Part shown: positions 35,358 through 43,873 of the stretch, piece by piece
Numbering within the stretch: position 1 is the first letter of the stretch
Layout: each line of letters opens with the position of its first letter
Source of the DNA: PALSA-1004 sp041483135
GTDB taxonomy: Bacteria > Pseudomonadota > Gammaproteobacteria > Burkholderiales > SG8-41
NCBI GenBank assembly: GCA_041483135.1
Contig: JBGPFE010000006.1
Span: 1-64,000, forward strand
Length of the DNA: 64,000 nt
Direction: 5' to 3'
Translations under genes and position numbers: made by a program
The notes under the pieces: model-generated
The model's database searches: none
Seen by the model: only the letters and a program-made list of their open reading frames with translations
Told to the model about the DNA's origin: nothing

Positions 35358-35558
35358 CTAACCCGCACGCTGATGCTTCAACACCGCGTCGATTTCAGCC
35401 TCGACTTCACACCAGGACTCCGCCTCATCGTCGGCCGCGCCGGTCTCCTGCTGATGCTTCAGGCCGCGAAAATACGCCGCATCGTTGATCATGTGATAGC
35501 GCTGTTCGGGTGTTACCGCAACCTGCGGAACAAGCTTCCTGGTCGTGGATTTTTTCAT
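35358..35558 (-). CDS. DUF2934-family small protein
   Basis: A 66-residue protein with the DUF2934 pattern: VTPEQRYHMINDAAYFRGLKH followed after a short linker by an SWCEVEAEID end. Members are found in many proteobacteria, often near stress genes, and have no known function. It follows the heat-shock fragment on the same strand and may share its former promoter, which carries an FNR-like site. Confidence 0.75.
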   Translation of the reverse strand: MKKSTTRKLVPQVAVTPEQRYHMINDAAYFRGLKHQQETGAADDEAESWCEVEAEIDAVLKHQRAG

Positions 35559-35584
35559 GTGTCGCCTCCTGGGCCGATCCGGCC

Positions 35585-35782
35585 TCAGTGCACCGCGATC
35601 TTCCTCATGGTCGATTTCGCTTTCTTCGGCAGCGTAAGGTTGAGCACGCCGTCGCTGTACTTGGCGTCGACCGCGGCCCCGTCAACATCGTGCTCGAGCG
35701 TAATACTGCGCTCGAGCTTGCCGTAGTAACGCTCGCTGCGGATCACGCACTCATCCTGTTTCTCTTCCTTTTCCTTCCTCAC
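35585..35782 (-). pseudogene. N-terminally truncated Hsp20/alpha-crystallin protein
   Basis: The 65-residue frame is the C-terminal half of an alpha-crystallin domain: RKEKEEKQDE, then RYYGKLERSITLEHDVD, YSDGVLNLTLPKK and the terminal KIAVH. Functional members are about 140-150 residues and begin with an amphipathic arm and first sheet, which are absent here. The upstream 90 bases show no trace of them. It is probably a remnant, although a short translated protein cannot be excluded because an ATG opens the frame. Confidence 0.7.
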
Positions 35783-35868
35783 TTTGCAACTGCATGCGTT
35801 CTATACGCACTCATGCATCCATCGGCTTGTGCCAGAAGGATATTTTCCACGCATGCGCGACCCGTACT

Positions 35869-35882
35869 TTGACGCAGGTCAA
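35869..35882. promoter_or_regulatory. FNR-like box TTGACGCAGGTCAA
   Basis: A perfect palindrome with TTGAC half-sites, about 90 bases upstream of the truncated hsp20 frame (minus strand) and touching the end of the attachment-family gene. A TATCCT on the minus strand (35842-35837) is a few bases off ideal class II spacing. Confidence 0.6.
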
Positions 35883-36373
35883 ACCGCGCGCGCAGCGCCC
35901 GGCAGCAAGCCGTTCTCCGCCAGGTGCCGCTGCAACTGCGGTGCGGTGCACCAGGTGTAATCGTGCGCGAGTTCGCGCAACTTCACCCCCGCTTTCGCCA
36001 CCGGCTCAAGCGCGACCCGCAACAGGCCGAGCATGCGGGGGTCGGCCACCAGCACCATGGACGACGCTTTGCCGGCAGCGACGAGCACCGCCGCCTGATC
36101 GGCGATGCGCGACGCAAATCGGCGCAGCACCTCCGCCTCGTGCGGCTCGCGCTTGTCGGTATAGCCATGCGGCGCCATCCTGCCGCGGCCGGTATCGCGG
36201 CCGCTCTTGATCTTGCGCGTGTCGCGCCGGCCCTTGACCGTATGATCGGGGTTCGACAGCCGTGCGCTCTCCACCAGCCGCAGCGCGGCGCGGCGCGGCT
36301 GCGCATTGCGTTGTTCGAGCGCCATGAAACGCGCCCGTGCGCCATCCGCCACGATCACCCAGCAATCTTCCAT
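35879..36373 (-). CDS. Host-attachment-family (AtsE-like) protein
   Basis: A 164-residue protein of the 'protein required for attachment to host cells' family: CWVIVADGARARFMAL at the start, GYTDKREPHEAEVLRRFASRIAD in the middle and VLVADPRMLGLLR near residue 115. The fold is related to archaeal release factor 1-like (baeRF) domains, so a ribosome- or RNA-linked role is possible. It begins 19 bases inside the preceding HPF-like gene and closes a three-gene operon with an FNR box upstream. Confidence 0.8.
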   Translation of the reverse strand: MEDCWVIVADGARARFMALEQRNAQPRRAALRLVESARLSNPDHTVKGRRDTRKIKSGRDTGRGRMAPHGYTDKREPHEAEVLRRFASRIADQAAVLVAAGKASSMVLVADPRMLGLLRVALEPVAKAGVKLRELAHDYTWCTAPQLQRHLAENGLLPGAARAV

Positions 36374-36744
36374 GTTCTGCCTCCGAGATTAGGTAGTTGT
36401 GCGGGCCGGCGTATCGAGGCATGCAGTCCAGCGCCGTTTGCCCGATGATGCATGGATTTTTCAAGCTCGCGCCGCGCCGCGATGAACGCCTCGCGCAGCA
36501 GAACGTAGACATCCTCATGATTATCGCGCGTAACCACCACCTCGCCGCCCGGCAGCATGATATTGAGCCGAACCGTGAACTGCTTCCGGTGCTGTTGATG
36601 GTGGTGCGGCGCAGCCACGACGACGCGGCAGGAAGTAAGCCGCGGGCAGATCTTCTCGAGCCTGGCCACTTTTTCCCGAATGCGCGCATCGAGCGCCGCC
36701 GAATGCGGCATGTCTTCCATCGTGATGTGCAGTTCGCCCGGCAT
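36355..36744 (-). CDS. HPF/RaiA-like ribosome-associated protein
   Basis: A 129-residue protein with the beta-alpha fold start of hibernation factors (ELHITMEDMPHSAALDARIREKVARLEK) and a second half FTVRLNIMLPGGEVVVTR with HEDVYVLLREAFIAARRELE. The family binds the small ribosomal subunit and silences idle ribosomes. ATG 36744 is used because the family begins there; the frame is open to 36777. It overlaps the attachment-family gene and follows the CBS protein. The basic C-terminal tail is longer than usual. Confidence 0.8.
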   Translation of the reverse strand: MPGELHITMEDMPHSAALDARIREKVARLEKICPRLTSCRVVVAAPHHHQQHRKQFTVRLNIMLPGGEVVVTRDNHEDVYVLLREAFIAARRELEKSMHHRANGAGLHASIRRPAQLPNLGGRTWKIAG

Positions 36745-36776
36745 GATGTTTTCCTTTGCTGTCGAAAAATGCGGCA

Positions 36777-37232
36777 TTACTTGCGGCTTTGAACTTCCTG
36801 CGCACGCTCGCGGCCGAGGACCCGCGTCATTTCCGCCATCTGTTCGGTCAACGCTTCGAGCAGGTCGTCGATCGATACGATACCGGTCAGATTGCCGTCG
36901 TGATCGACCACCGGCAGCCGCCGCACGCCCTTGTAGCGCATGATCTCCACCGTCTGCAGCAAACCCTCATCCTCGCGCACCGTGACGAGTTCGGATGCCA
37001 TGATGTCACCGACCGTAATCACATTCGGATTGAGATCGACGGCATTGACCTCGATCACGATGTCGCGATCGGTGACAATCCCCACCGGCACACGCCGGCC
37101 GGCCATGTCGTCGACCACCACCACCGTGCCCACGTGATAGTGACGCATCAGCTTTGCCGCAGCCTGCACCGTGGTATCGCGCATCGTGTAAGTGACATCG
37201 CGTTTGCAGATTTGGCCGATTGACATTTTCAT
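36777..37232 (-). CDS. CBS-domain pair protein
   Basis: A 151-residue protein made almost entirely of two CBS motifs (VQAAAKLMRHYHVGTVVVVDD with GIVTDRDI; VTVREDEGLLQTVEIMRYKGVRRLPVV with GIVSIDDLLEAL). Such stand-alone modules bind adenine nucleotides and report energy state. A ribosome-binding site GAGGAAAGG supports ATG 37232 (or 37226). It is the first gene of an operon with the HPF-like and attachment-family genes; an FNR box and a correctly spaced -10 (TAGTAT) lie upstream. Confidence 0.85.
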   Translation of the reverse strand: MKMSIGQICKRDVTYTMRDTTVQAAAKLMRHYHVGTVVVVDDMAGRRVPVGIVTDRDIVIEVNAVDLNPNVITVGDIMASELVTVREDEGLLQTVEIMRYKGVRRLPVVDHDGNLTGIVSIDDLLEALTEQMAEMTRVLGRERAQEVQSRK

Positions 37233-37312
37233 TCCTTTCCTCAGTCCAGCCCCGCTGCCGGGCGTAGCGTGCGGCAGAGCCTGGATCGGCAATGCCGGGC
37301 TTTGTTTGATTG

Positions 37313-37318
37313 ATACTA
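37313..37318 (-). promoter_or_regulatory. -10 element TAGTAT for the CBS-HPF operon
   Basis: Read on the minus strand, TAGTAT lies where a -10 should be for an FNR class II promoter whose activator site is centred at 37347.5. Confidence 0.6.
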
Positions 37319-37340
37319 GACGCCGGTGCGGCGACTACGC

Positions 37341-37354
37341 TTGATATGGGTCAA
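37341..37354. promoter_or_regulatory. FNR-like box TTGATATGGGTCAA (CBS-HPF operon)
   Basis: TTGAT-N4-GTCAA, one base from consensus, 109 bases upstream of the CBS gene and about 32 bases from the -10 centre, as in class II FNR promoters. Confidence 0.75.
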
Positions 37355-37439
37355 AGGCTGCGCGGATGGACAGCGGTTAAATGAGGTGAAATTACGCGGT
37401 GCTGCTGCGCGCTTTACTCCCGCCCGGCCTGCCGGTGGA

Positions 37440-38000
37440 TCACGGGGTTCCGCCCGACACGCGAACCTGCGCGTGACTGAGGTTCCGGTAAATCCGGCGC
37501 CGGCGTGCAAGCGGCCACCAATCGTAAAGAAAGATCTCCAGCGGCCGCCACATCGCGACCCAGCCGCCGATCGTCAGGCTCTCACGCACGATAGTGAGAA
37601 ACGTTCCGGTTGCGAGTTTGGCAATCGCGTCCGCCATGAGCAGGCACAGCGCGAGAAAAGTGAGCCCGATCACAAGACTCATACGCCCTAGTTGCAAAAG
37701 CTGGTTCAGTTCGCGGCGCGTGAGTTCCGCCTTGTAATCGAAATAATTGTGGATCGCTTCGGTGACGAGCGTGGTGGGGTCGCCTTCCGCCGGCAATTTT
37801 TCCAGGTGTATGGTGATCTGGAACCGGCTGTCGGGCGGAAATTCCAAAGCCCAGCTCTCGATGAACTCCTCGGCATCGGGATCGAGATCCTTGTGATGGA
37901 ACGGCGTCGGGTCCATCGAGTTGAACAGCTGCGCAAGGTCGCGCAGACGCAGCTCGATCCGGTGGTGAGGCACGCTGACGGGTTTCATGGACGCAATCAC
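37440..38000 (-). CDS. Hypothetical two-TM membrane protein
   Basis: A 186-residue protein: a soluble N-terminal half (HHRIELRLRDLAQLFNSMDP, FHHKDLDPDAEEFIESWA), a charged helix with YFDYKAELTRRELNQLL, then two hydrophobic segments (about residues 108-125 and 135-150) and a basic tail ending near DWWPLARRRRIYRNL. I do not recognise a characterised family, although similar proteins sit beside stress genes. GTG at 38000 is supported by GGAGG seven bases upstream. It is divergent from uspA and shares its FNR-box region. Confidence 0.7.
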   Translation of the reverse strand: MIASMKPVSVPHHRIELRLRDLAQLFNSMDPTPFHHKDLDPDAEEFIESWALEFPPDSRFQITIHLEKLPAEGDPTTLVTEAIHNYFDYKAELTRRELNQLLQLGRMSLVIGLTFLALCLLMADAIAKLATGTFLTIVRESLTIGGWVAMWRPLEIFLYDWWPLARRRRIYRNLSHAQVRVSGGTP

Positions 38001-38060
38001 TTTCCAGCCTCCTTAGAGTGGCCCACGAATAAACTCTGCTCCACCGTCACCCTGCCTGTC

Positions 38061-38074
38061 TTGACCCAGATCAA
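38061..38074. promoter_or_regulatory. FNR-like box TTGACCCAGATCAA (uspA promoter)
   Basis: TTGAC-N4-ATCAA. The -10-like TATTAA at 38095-38100 is correctly spaced for class II activation of the universal stress gene. It lies between divergent genes. Confidence 0.75.
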
Positions 38075-38168
38075 TAGGGCCGGCAGCCGGACCGTATTAA
38101 ATATGGGCGCGGGCAGCTTTCCTGGCTTGCTGCGCATTGATTCCGCTACAACGTGAAAAGGAGTTGGC

Positions 38169-38639
38169 ATGTATCAACGAATTCTTGTTCCGGTAGACGG
38201 CAGCCACACTTCGACGCTGGGGCTGCAAGAGGCAATCCGGATTGCCAGAGACCAACGGGCACGGCTGCGGCTCATCAGTGTCGTCGACGAGTACGTGGTG
38301 ACGCAGAATTTTGAAGGCTTCATCAATACGGGCGAGCTGCTCGATTCGTTGCGCGATGCGGGTAAAAAAACGATTCAAAAAGCGCTGGCGTTGACCCGCA
38401 AGCATGACATCAAGGCGGATACCTCGCTCTACGAAACCATGGGCACCCGCGTGTCGGATGTCATCGTTCGCGAAGCGAAGAAGTGGAAAGCCGACCTGAT
38501 CGTGATGGGCACGCACGGCCGGCGCGGCGTTGGTCGTGTAGTGCTCGGCAGCGACGCCGAAGCCGTGCTGCGGACAACCCCGGTTCCGGTACTGATGGTA
38601 AGGTCTCCCGACCGCAAACGGCGGGCGCGGAGAAAATAG
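38169..38639 (+). CDS. Universal stress protein UspA family
   Basis: A 156-residue single-domain Usp: MYQRILVPVDGSHTSTLG at the start, LRLISVVDEY, and the ATP-binding end GTHGRRGVGRVVLGS near residue 120 with PVLMV following. Several Usp proteins in facultative anaerobes respond to low oxygen through ANR/FNR, which fits the upstream box. It is followed after about 100 bases by the formate/nitrite channel gene on the same strand. The exact role is unknown. Confidence 0.9.
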   Translation: MYQRILVPVDGSHTSTLGLQEAIRIARDQRARLRLISVVDEYVVTQNFEGFINTGELLDSLRDAGKKTIQKALALTRKHDIKADTSLYETMGTRVSDVIVREAKKWKADLIVMGTHGRRGVGRVVLGSDAEAVLRTTPVPVLMVRSPDRKRRARRK

Positions 38640-38737
38640 GCGCTCAGCTTCATCTGGACGGTAATGAATGTGCTGCGCCCGTCGCCGCCGCACAGAGGAA
38701 TCTTTGGATACTCTTTCGTTTGGAAAAAGGGTCGCGC

Positions 38738-39565
38738 ATGGCTGAGATACTGGGATTCGACGCATTTTCGCCGCAGCAGATAGCCGACAAGGTCGAGAAC
38801 GTCGGGGTGGCGAAGGCGCACCTCAAGACGCTGCCGACGTTCATGCTGGGAGTGCTTGCGGGCGGCTTCATCGGCCTCGGCGCGCTTTACTACGCGCTGG
38901 TGGTGAGCGATGCCCAGTTATCCTTCGGCATCGCGCGCGTGCTCGGGGGTGTCGCGTTCTCCCTCGGGCTGATACTGGTCATCGTCGGTGGAGCGGAGTT
39001 GTTCACCGGCAATAACCTGCTGGTCATGGCGTGGGCGGACCGCAAAATCACGACGTCCGAGATGCTGCGCAATTGGGCCCTGGTATACATCGCCAATGCG
39101 GTGGGCGCCATCGGATTGGCGGTCGTGGTATATCTGTCGCATCACGCCGGCATGAACCAGGGGGGCGTCGGACTCGCTTATCTGGAAATCGCCGCTGCCA
39201 AGACCGCATTACCTTTCTGGGAAGCGTTCTTCAAGGGCGTGCTGTGCAATCTGCTGGTGTGTCTCGCGGTCTGGATGGCGCTGGCGGGGCACAGCGTAAT
39301 CGACAAGGTGCTGGTGATCGTATTTCCGATATCCGCGTTTGTCGCCGCCGGCTTCGAGCACTGCGTCGCCAACATGTATTTCATACCGCTCGGCATTTTC
39401 CTGAAGGCGAGCACAATCGCGCCGGCCGGCATCAACCTGGCGTCGCTCGACTGGGGCGGGTTCGTCAGCAACCTGATACCGGTGACGCTCGGCAATATCG
39501 TCGGCGGCAGCGTGATGGTTGCGCTGGTGTATCACCTCATCTACCGGCGCGGCTTCAACAGCTGA
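38738..39565 (+). CDS. Formate/nitrite transporter (FocA/NirC family)
   Basis: A 275-residue channel protein with six membrane segments. It has the FNT signature regions: LPTFMLGVLAGGFIGLGALYY near residue 33, GGAELFTGNNLLV near residue 88, the conserved pore histidine region in SAFVAAGFEHCVANMYF near residue 207 and LGNIVGGSVMVAL near residue 253. It passes formate or nitrite across the inner membrane. No formate lyase is in the window. Beside a nirS denitrification cluster nitrite is plausible, while formate would fit the anaerobic reductase genes. Its end overlaps the convergent mgtA by 11 bases. Confidence 0.88.
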   Translation: MAEILGFDAFSPQQIADKVENVGVAKAHLKTLPTFMLGVLAGGFIGLGALYYALVVSDAQLSFGIARVLGGVAFSLGLILVIVGGAELFTGNNLLVMAWADRKITTSEMLRNWALVYIANAVGAIGLAVVVYLSHHAGMNQGGVGLAYLEIAAAKTALPFWEAFFKGVLCNLLVCLAVWMALAGHSVIDKVLVIVFPISAFVAAGFEHCVANMYFIPLGIFLKASTIAPAGINLASLDWGGFVSNLIPVTLGNIVGGSVMVALVYHLIYRRGFNS

Positions 39566-42125
39566 TACCGGCGGCCCGCCCGCGGTTCTGGAAGCCGCGA
39601 TAAAAGCGCCGCTTGGCCGCTTCGACAAACACAAGATAGATGACCACCATCGCCGCCAGGATGAAATAGAACTTGGCGGGCGGCGGCACGAACCCGAAAA
39701 ACGATCCCAGTGCCGTAAACGGCAGCAACGCACCGGCGATCACGACGGCCAGAGATGTTGCTGTGAGGACGGGATGGGCGCGGCTTGCGAGGGGGTTACC
39801 GCGAGTGCGGATGATGAAGATCACCAGCACCTGGGTAGTCAGCGATTCGACAAACCAGCCGGTCTGGAACAGCGGCTCGTCGGCCTTTAATACCGCCAGC
39901 AAGATGTAGAACGTAAGAAAATCAAACACCGAGCTGATCGGCCCGATCACGAGCATGAAGTTGCGAATGAAGTTCATGTCCAGTACTCGCGGGCTGCGGA
40001 CTTCCTCGGGATCCACTTTATCCAGCGGGATCGGCACTTCGGAAACGTCGTACAGAATATTGTTGAGGAGGATCTGCGTCGGCAGCATCGGCAGGAAAGG
40101 CAGGAACAGCGAGGCGCCGGCCATGCTGAACATATTGCCGAAGTTGGAACTGGTGCCCATCATGATGTACTTCATGATGTTGGCGAAGGTGCGGCGGCCT
40201 TCCAGCACACCATCGTGCAGGACCTGCAAATCGTGCTCGAGCAGAATGATGTCCGCCGCTTCTTTTGCCACATCGACGGCCGAGTCCACCGAGAGGCCGA
40301 CATCCGCCGAGTGCAGCGGTGGCGCATCGTTGATGCCGTCGCCCAGGTAACCGACTACGTGGCCGCGTGCCTTGAGCGCGAGGATCACCCGGTCCTTCTG
40401 CGACGGATTGACGCGGCAAAACAGGTTCGCCGTTTCCACCCGGGCGCGCAGCGCATGATCGTCCATCTGCGCGATTTCCTTGCCGGTCATTACGCCCGTC
40501 ACCGGAATGTTCAAACTGGCGCAGATATGGGCGGTGACCCGTTCGCTGTCGCCGGTGACAATTTTGATGACGACCCCGCTATCCTTGAGCGCGGCCAGCG
40601 CAGCGCCGGCGCTCTCCTTCGGCGGGTCGAGGAAAGCTGCAAATCCCGCGAACACCAGCTCCGTTTCGTCACTGACTACCGCGTGCGGATGATCGGGGGA
40701 AACCTCGCGCCACGCAATGCCCAACACCCGGAAGCCGTCGCTTTCGAGCGCGTGATACTGGTCGCGCAGTCGCGCGAGAACGGCGGCGTCCGCCGGACTC
40801 GGCCGCTGCGGGCCGTCGTCTTCATAGACGCTGCACAGTCCCGTGATCTCGTCGGCCGCGCCCTTGACCACCAGTAAACGCGTTTTGCCGTTATCGAGCA
40901 GAACCGAAACGCGGCGACGTTCAAAATCGAATGGCACCTCATCGATTTTCTTCCAAGTACTCACGTCGATGTGTTCGTGGTTGAGGATAGCCTCGTCGAG
41001 CGGGCTCTTGAGGCCGGTCTCGAAGAAACTGTTCAGATAGGCGAGTTCCAGCACGCGCGCGCTGTTTCTGCCTCGCGCATCCACGTGCCGCTCCAGACGG
41101 ATCTTCGCTTCGGTCAGCGTGCCGGTCTTGTCGGTGCACAGGACGTCCATCGACCCGAGGTTCTGAATGGAAGCGAGCCGCTTAACGATCACGCGCTTCT
41201 CCGCCATGCGCTGCGCTCCCCGCGACAGCGTCACCGACACCACCATGGGCAACAGCTCCGGCGTCAGGCCCACCGCGAGCGCCACGGCGAACAGGAAGGA
41301 ATCCAGCCAGGGCTTGTGGAACAACGCATTCACGAGCAACACGAACAGCACCAGCAGGACGGTGAGACGCATGATAAGCAGGCCAAATTGGCGCGCGCCG
41401 GTCTCGAAGGCCGTCGGCGGCGGCTGGCGCGTAATGCTGTCGGCAATGGCTCCGATCGCGGTGGCGGTCCCGGTTTTGACCACCAGCATCCTCGCGCTGC
41501 CGCTGATGACGGAAGTGCCCGCGAACACCGCGTTGGTGGCATCTTGGAGATCGGTGGCAGCGGCCGCCGGCAACCCGGGCTGCTTTTCCACAGGGTACGG
41601 CTCGCCGGTCAGCAGCGCCTGCTTGACGAAGAAATCGCGCGCTTCCAGCACCAGGCCATCGGCCGGAATGAGGTCACCGGCGGAGATCAATGCAACGTCG
41701 CCGGGCACCACTGCGGCCACCGGCACCTCCAGGTGCTTGCCGTCGCGCATCACGGTTGCCCGCACCGAAACCGCCTGGCGCAATCTGTCCGCGGCTTTGC
41801 CGGCGCGGTACTCCTGGACGAAATCCAGAGTCACGCTCAGGAGCACGATAAAACTGATGATGAGGAAATTGGCTACTTCGCCGGTAAACGCCGAAATCGC
41901 GCTTGCCACAAGGAGCACGACGACGAGGGGATTCTTGAAGCGGGAGAGAAACTGCACCAGCGCAGACCGCTCCTGGCGAGCGCGAAACAGATTGGAGCCG
42001 AATCGGGACAGCCGCGAACTTGCCTCGGCACCGGATAAGCCCGCAGCATCGGTGGCCAGTTGCGCCTGTATGTCCGATAGTGCGTTAAGCCACCACGCTT
42101 GGCCGCCGGAAGCCCCGGACATCAA
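39555..42125 (-). CDS. mgtA: Magnesium-translocating P-type ATPase
   Basis: An 856-residue P3-type ATPase: cation-ATPase N-domain start, actuator LLTGEPYPVEK near residue 190, phosphorylation site CTDKTGTLTEA near residue 330, hinge GDGINDAPPLHSADVG near residue 610 and about ten membrane segments. It imports Mg2+ at the expense of ATP. In MgtA/MgtB the short MFSMAGASLFLPFLPM segment is typical and is present. No Mg2+-sensing leader is obvious in the 70 bases upstream. It is convergent with the FNT channel. Confidence 0.9.
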   Translation of the reverse strand: MMSGASGGQAWWLNALSDIQAQLATDAAGLSGAEASSRLSRFGSNLFRARQERSALVQFLSRFKNPLVVVLLVASAISAFTGEVANFLIISFIVLLSVTLDFVQEYRAGKAADRLRQAVSVRATVMRDGKHLEVPVAAVVPGDVALISAGDLIPADGLVLEARDFFVKQALLTGEPYPVEKQPGLPAAAATDLQDATNAVFAGTSVISGSARMLVVKTGTATAIGAIADSITRQPPPTAFETGARQFGLLIMRLTVLLVLFVLLVNALFHKPWLDSFLFAVALAVGLTPELLPMVVSVTLSRGAQRMAEKRVIVKRLASIQNLGSMDVLCTDKTGTLTEAKIRLERHVDARGRNSARVLELAYLNSFFETGLKSPLDEAILNHEHIDVSTWKKIDEVPFDFERRRVSVLLDNGKTRLLVVKGAADEITGLCSVYEDDGPQRPSPADAAVLARLRDQYHALESDGFRVLGIAWREVSPDHPHAVVSDETELVFAGFAAFLDPPKESAGAALAALKDSGVVIKIVTGDSERVTAHICASLNIPVTGVMTGKEIAQMDDHALRARVETANLFCRVNPSQKDRVILALKARGHVVGYLGDGINDAPPLHSADVGLSVDSAVDVAKEAADIILLEHDLQVLHDGVLEGRRTFANIMKYIMMGTSSNFGNMFSMAGASLFLPFLPMLPTQILLNNILYDVSEVPIPLDKVDPEEVRSPRVLDMNFIRNFMLVIGPISSVFDFLTFYILLAVLKADEPLFQTGWFVESLTTQVLVIFIIRTRGNPLASRAHPVLTATSLAVVIAGALLPFTALGSFFGFVPPPAKFYFILAAMVVIYLVFVEAAKRRFYRGFQNRGRAAGISC

Positions 42126-42334
42126 ATTACCCCCGCTTTAGCATCGACTGAATCGACCAGATGAGCGCGGTGCGTTGAAACGCGCTCAGCCACTACCATG
42201 CCTAACTCGTTATGGATAGGCAAGTCGACGGTGTCTGCCGACGACCCCGTCGCGGTTGAAACGATACAGGAGAACCGGCTGCTGCATGCGCGGCAGGCTG
42301 CCGCACAGGCGCACGATGCAATACGGCCGGTGAT
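42126..42334. other. Gap between mgtA and the Cys-rich small gene
   Basis: About 210 bases without a supported gene; it holds the mgtA promoter region. Confidence 0.5.
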
Positions 42335-42529
42335 TCAGCCGATTTGGCGGGAAGTGCCTTCTTTCCAGGGACAATCGAGGCACTGCTCAAGCCCCGGGCA
42401 TCTGCCCTGCAGCCAGGGCAAACAACCGTCGTGAGGATCGCGGTGGCCGAGCGCCTGCGACAATGCGTTATGACTGGAGCCCGCCGCAAGCGGCGCCGCC
42501 CAGCCGAAAAATTTGTCAAAGATTTTCAT
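42335..42529 (-). CDS. Small Cys-rich protein (possible RiPP precursor), divergent from a radical SAM enzyme
   Basis: A 64-residue protein starting MKIFDKFFGWAAPL with a strong ribosome-binding site (AAGGTGGAG) six bases upstream. The C-terminal half is packed with four cysteines in GCLPWLQGRCPGLEQCLDCP, in a C-x7-C-x5-C-x2-C arrangement. I recognise no family. Two FNR-type sites lie between it and the divergent radical SAM/SPASM gene, which suggests both are made without oxygen. A leader-core layout would fit a peptide that is modified by the SPASM enzyme, but a metal-binding small protein is equally possible. Confidence 0.6.
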   Translation of the reverse strand: MKIFDKFFGWAAPLAAGSSHNALSQALGHRDPHDGCLPWLQGRCPGLEQCLDCPWKEGTSRQIG

Positions 42530-42590
42530 GACTCCACCTTTCCGCACAATGCTCGCAGGCTCATTCTCGGACCGGAAGCCGCGCCGGGGT

Positions 42591-42604
42591 TTGACGTGGA
42601 TCAA
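42591..42604. promoter_or_regulatory. FNR-like box TTGACGTGGATCAA
   Basis: TTGAC-N4-ATCAA, 62 bases from the start of the Cys-rich small gene on the minus strand. Confidence 0.65.
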
Positions 42605-42676
42605 GACGCGCTTATTAACCGCCCCCGGATTGCGCGTGGTGCGGGCCGGCGCCCGCCGCCAGCCCTGCAAATTAGC

Positions 42677-42690
42677 TTGATCTGGATCAA
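42677..42690. promoter_or_regulatory. FNR/DNR box TTGATCTGGATCAA (radical SAM gene)
   Basis: A perfect consensus site. A -10 TATCCT lies at 42713-42718, exactly where class II FNR activation needs it, 41 bases before the radical SAM start. Confidence 0.85.
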
Positions 42691-42758
42691 CAGCCGCGGA
42701 GACCAGGCAGCGTATCCTGCCCGGAGCTATTCGAGCCACGGCGAGGGATAAGCACACA

Positions 42759-43712
42759 ATGGAAACGATCACCGAACGCATCGACAACGTCACGAAAATT
42801 CCGCCCCGGTACCTGCACGCGAAGCTGCCGGCGCCGCGGAGCGTAAAGATCGAGATCTCGCCGCGCTGCAATTACCGCTGCGGCTTTTGCGCGCTGCGCA
42901 ACCGCGAAGTGCAGCCGAAGTGGGACATGGACTTCGGGTTGTTCAAGCGCGTCACGCGCGAGATGCGCGAGGCGGGCGTCGAAGAGATCGGCGTGTTCTA
43001 TCTCGGCGAGTCGTTCATGAATCCGCGGCTGCTCGTGGACTGCATCGCTTATCTCAAGGGCGAACTCGGCATGCCCTATGTCTTCCTGACCTCGAACGCC
43101 TCGATGGCGTTTCCCGAAGCGGTCGACGAATGCATGAAGGCCGGCCTGGATTCGCTGAAGTGGTCGATCAACGCTGCCGACGAGCAGCAATTCGAGAAAA
43201 TCATGGGTGTGGCGGGCAAGCTTTTCCACACCGCGCTCGGCAACGTCAAATCGGCGTGGGAAGTGCGCAAGCGCGGCGGCTACAAGACCGGGCTGTATGC
43301 GTCGTCCATCAAGTACGACGGCGAGCAGCTCGTGAAAATGGATGCCCTGCTGAACGAACGCGTGCGGCCTTATGTGGACACCCACTACTGGCTGCCGCTT
43401 TACTCGATGGGCGCGTTCGCCACCCAGCGCGAGGCGGAACTCGGCTACCGTCCCACGGCGGGAAACCAGGGACGCCTCGGCGCGCTGCGCGAGCCGCTGC
43501 CTTGCTGGTCCGCGTTCACCGAGGGTCACGTCACTGCCGAGGGCAAGCTCTCGGCGTGCTGCTTCGATGCCACCGCCAACTGGACCATGGGCGATCTGAC
43601 CAAGCTCTCCTTCATGGAGGCGTGGAACTCGCCGCCGTTCGTCAAGCTGCGCGCCGCGCACCTGAAGAAGGACGTGCGCGGCACCGTGTGCGAAAACTGC
43701 ATCGCGTATTGA
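42759..43712 (+). CDS. Radical SAM/SPASM-type enzyme
   Basis: A 317-residue protein with the cluster motif C-x3-C-x2-C in SPRCNYRCGFCAL (residues 37, 41 and 44), a GESFMNP strand and a short auxiliary-cluster domain: Cys in LPCWSAFTEG, CC in KLSACCFDATAN, and a terminal CENC. SPASM enzymes modify peptides or proteins, for example by forming thioether or C-C bonds. It stands alone behind a class II FNR promoter. No known maturase subfamily motif is evident. The divergent Cys-rich small protein is the most obvious candidate substrate. Confidence 0.8.
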   Translation: METITERIDNVTKIPPRYLHAKLPAPRSVKIEISPRCNYRCGFCALRNREVQPKWDMDFGLFKRVTREMREAGVEEIGVFYLGESFMNPRLLVDCIAYLKGELGMPYVFLTSNASMAFPEAVDECMKAGLDSLKWSINAADEQQFEKIMGVAGKLFHTALGNVKSAWEVRKRGGYKTGLYASSIKYDGEQLVKMDALLNERVRPYVDTHYWLPLYSMGAFATQREAELGYRPTAGNQGRLGALREPLPCWSAFTEGHVTAEGKLSACCFDATANWTMGDLTKLSFMEAWNSPPFVKLRAAHLKKDVRGTVCENCIAY

Positions 43713-43873
43713 GTCCCGCGGGTTTTCCCGTGCGAGCCCGGTAGCACGGGCCCGCAGCACCCCGCGCCGCTGAAGCACGTCCATATCGGTGCGGCCGGGC
43801 GGCTCATGGCGCACCCAAAAGCCACCTTCCGACCCCCTGACGGAGCCCATTTCGCCGGGAAAATCGACATTGT

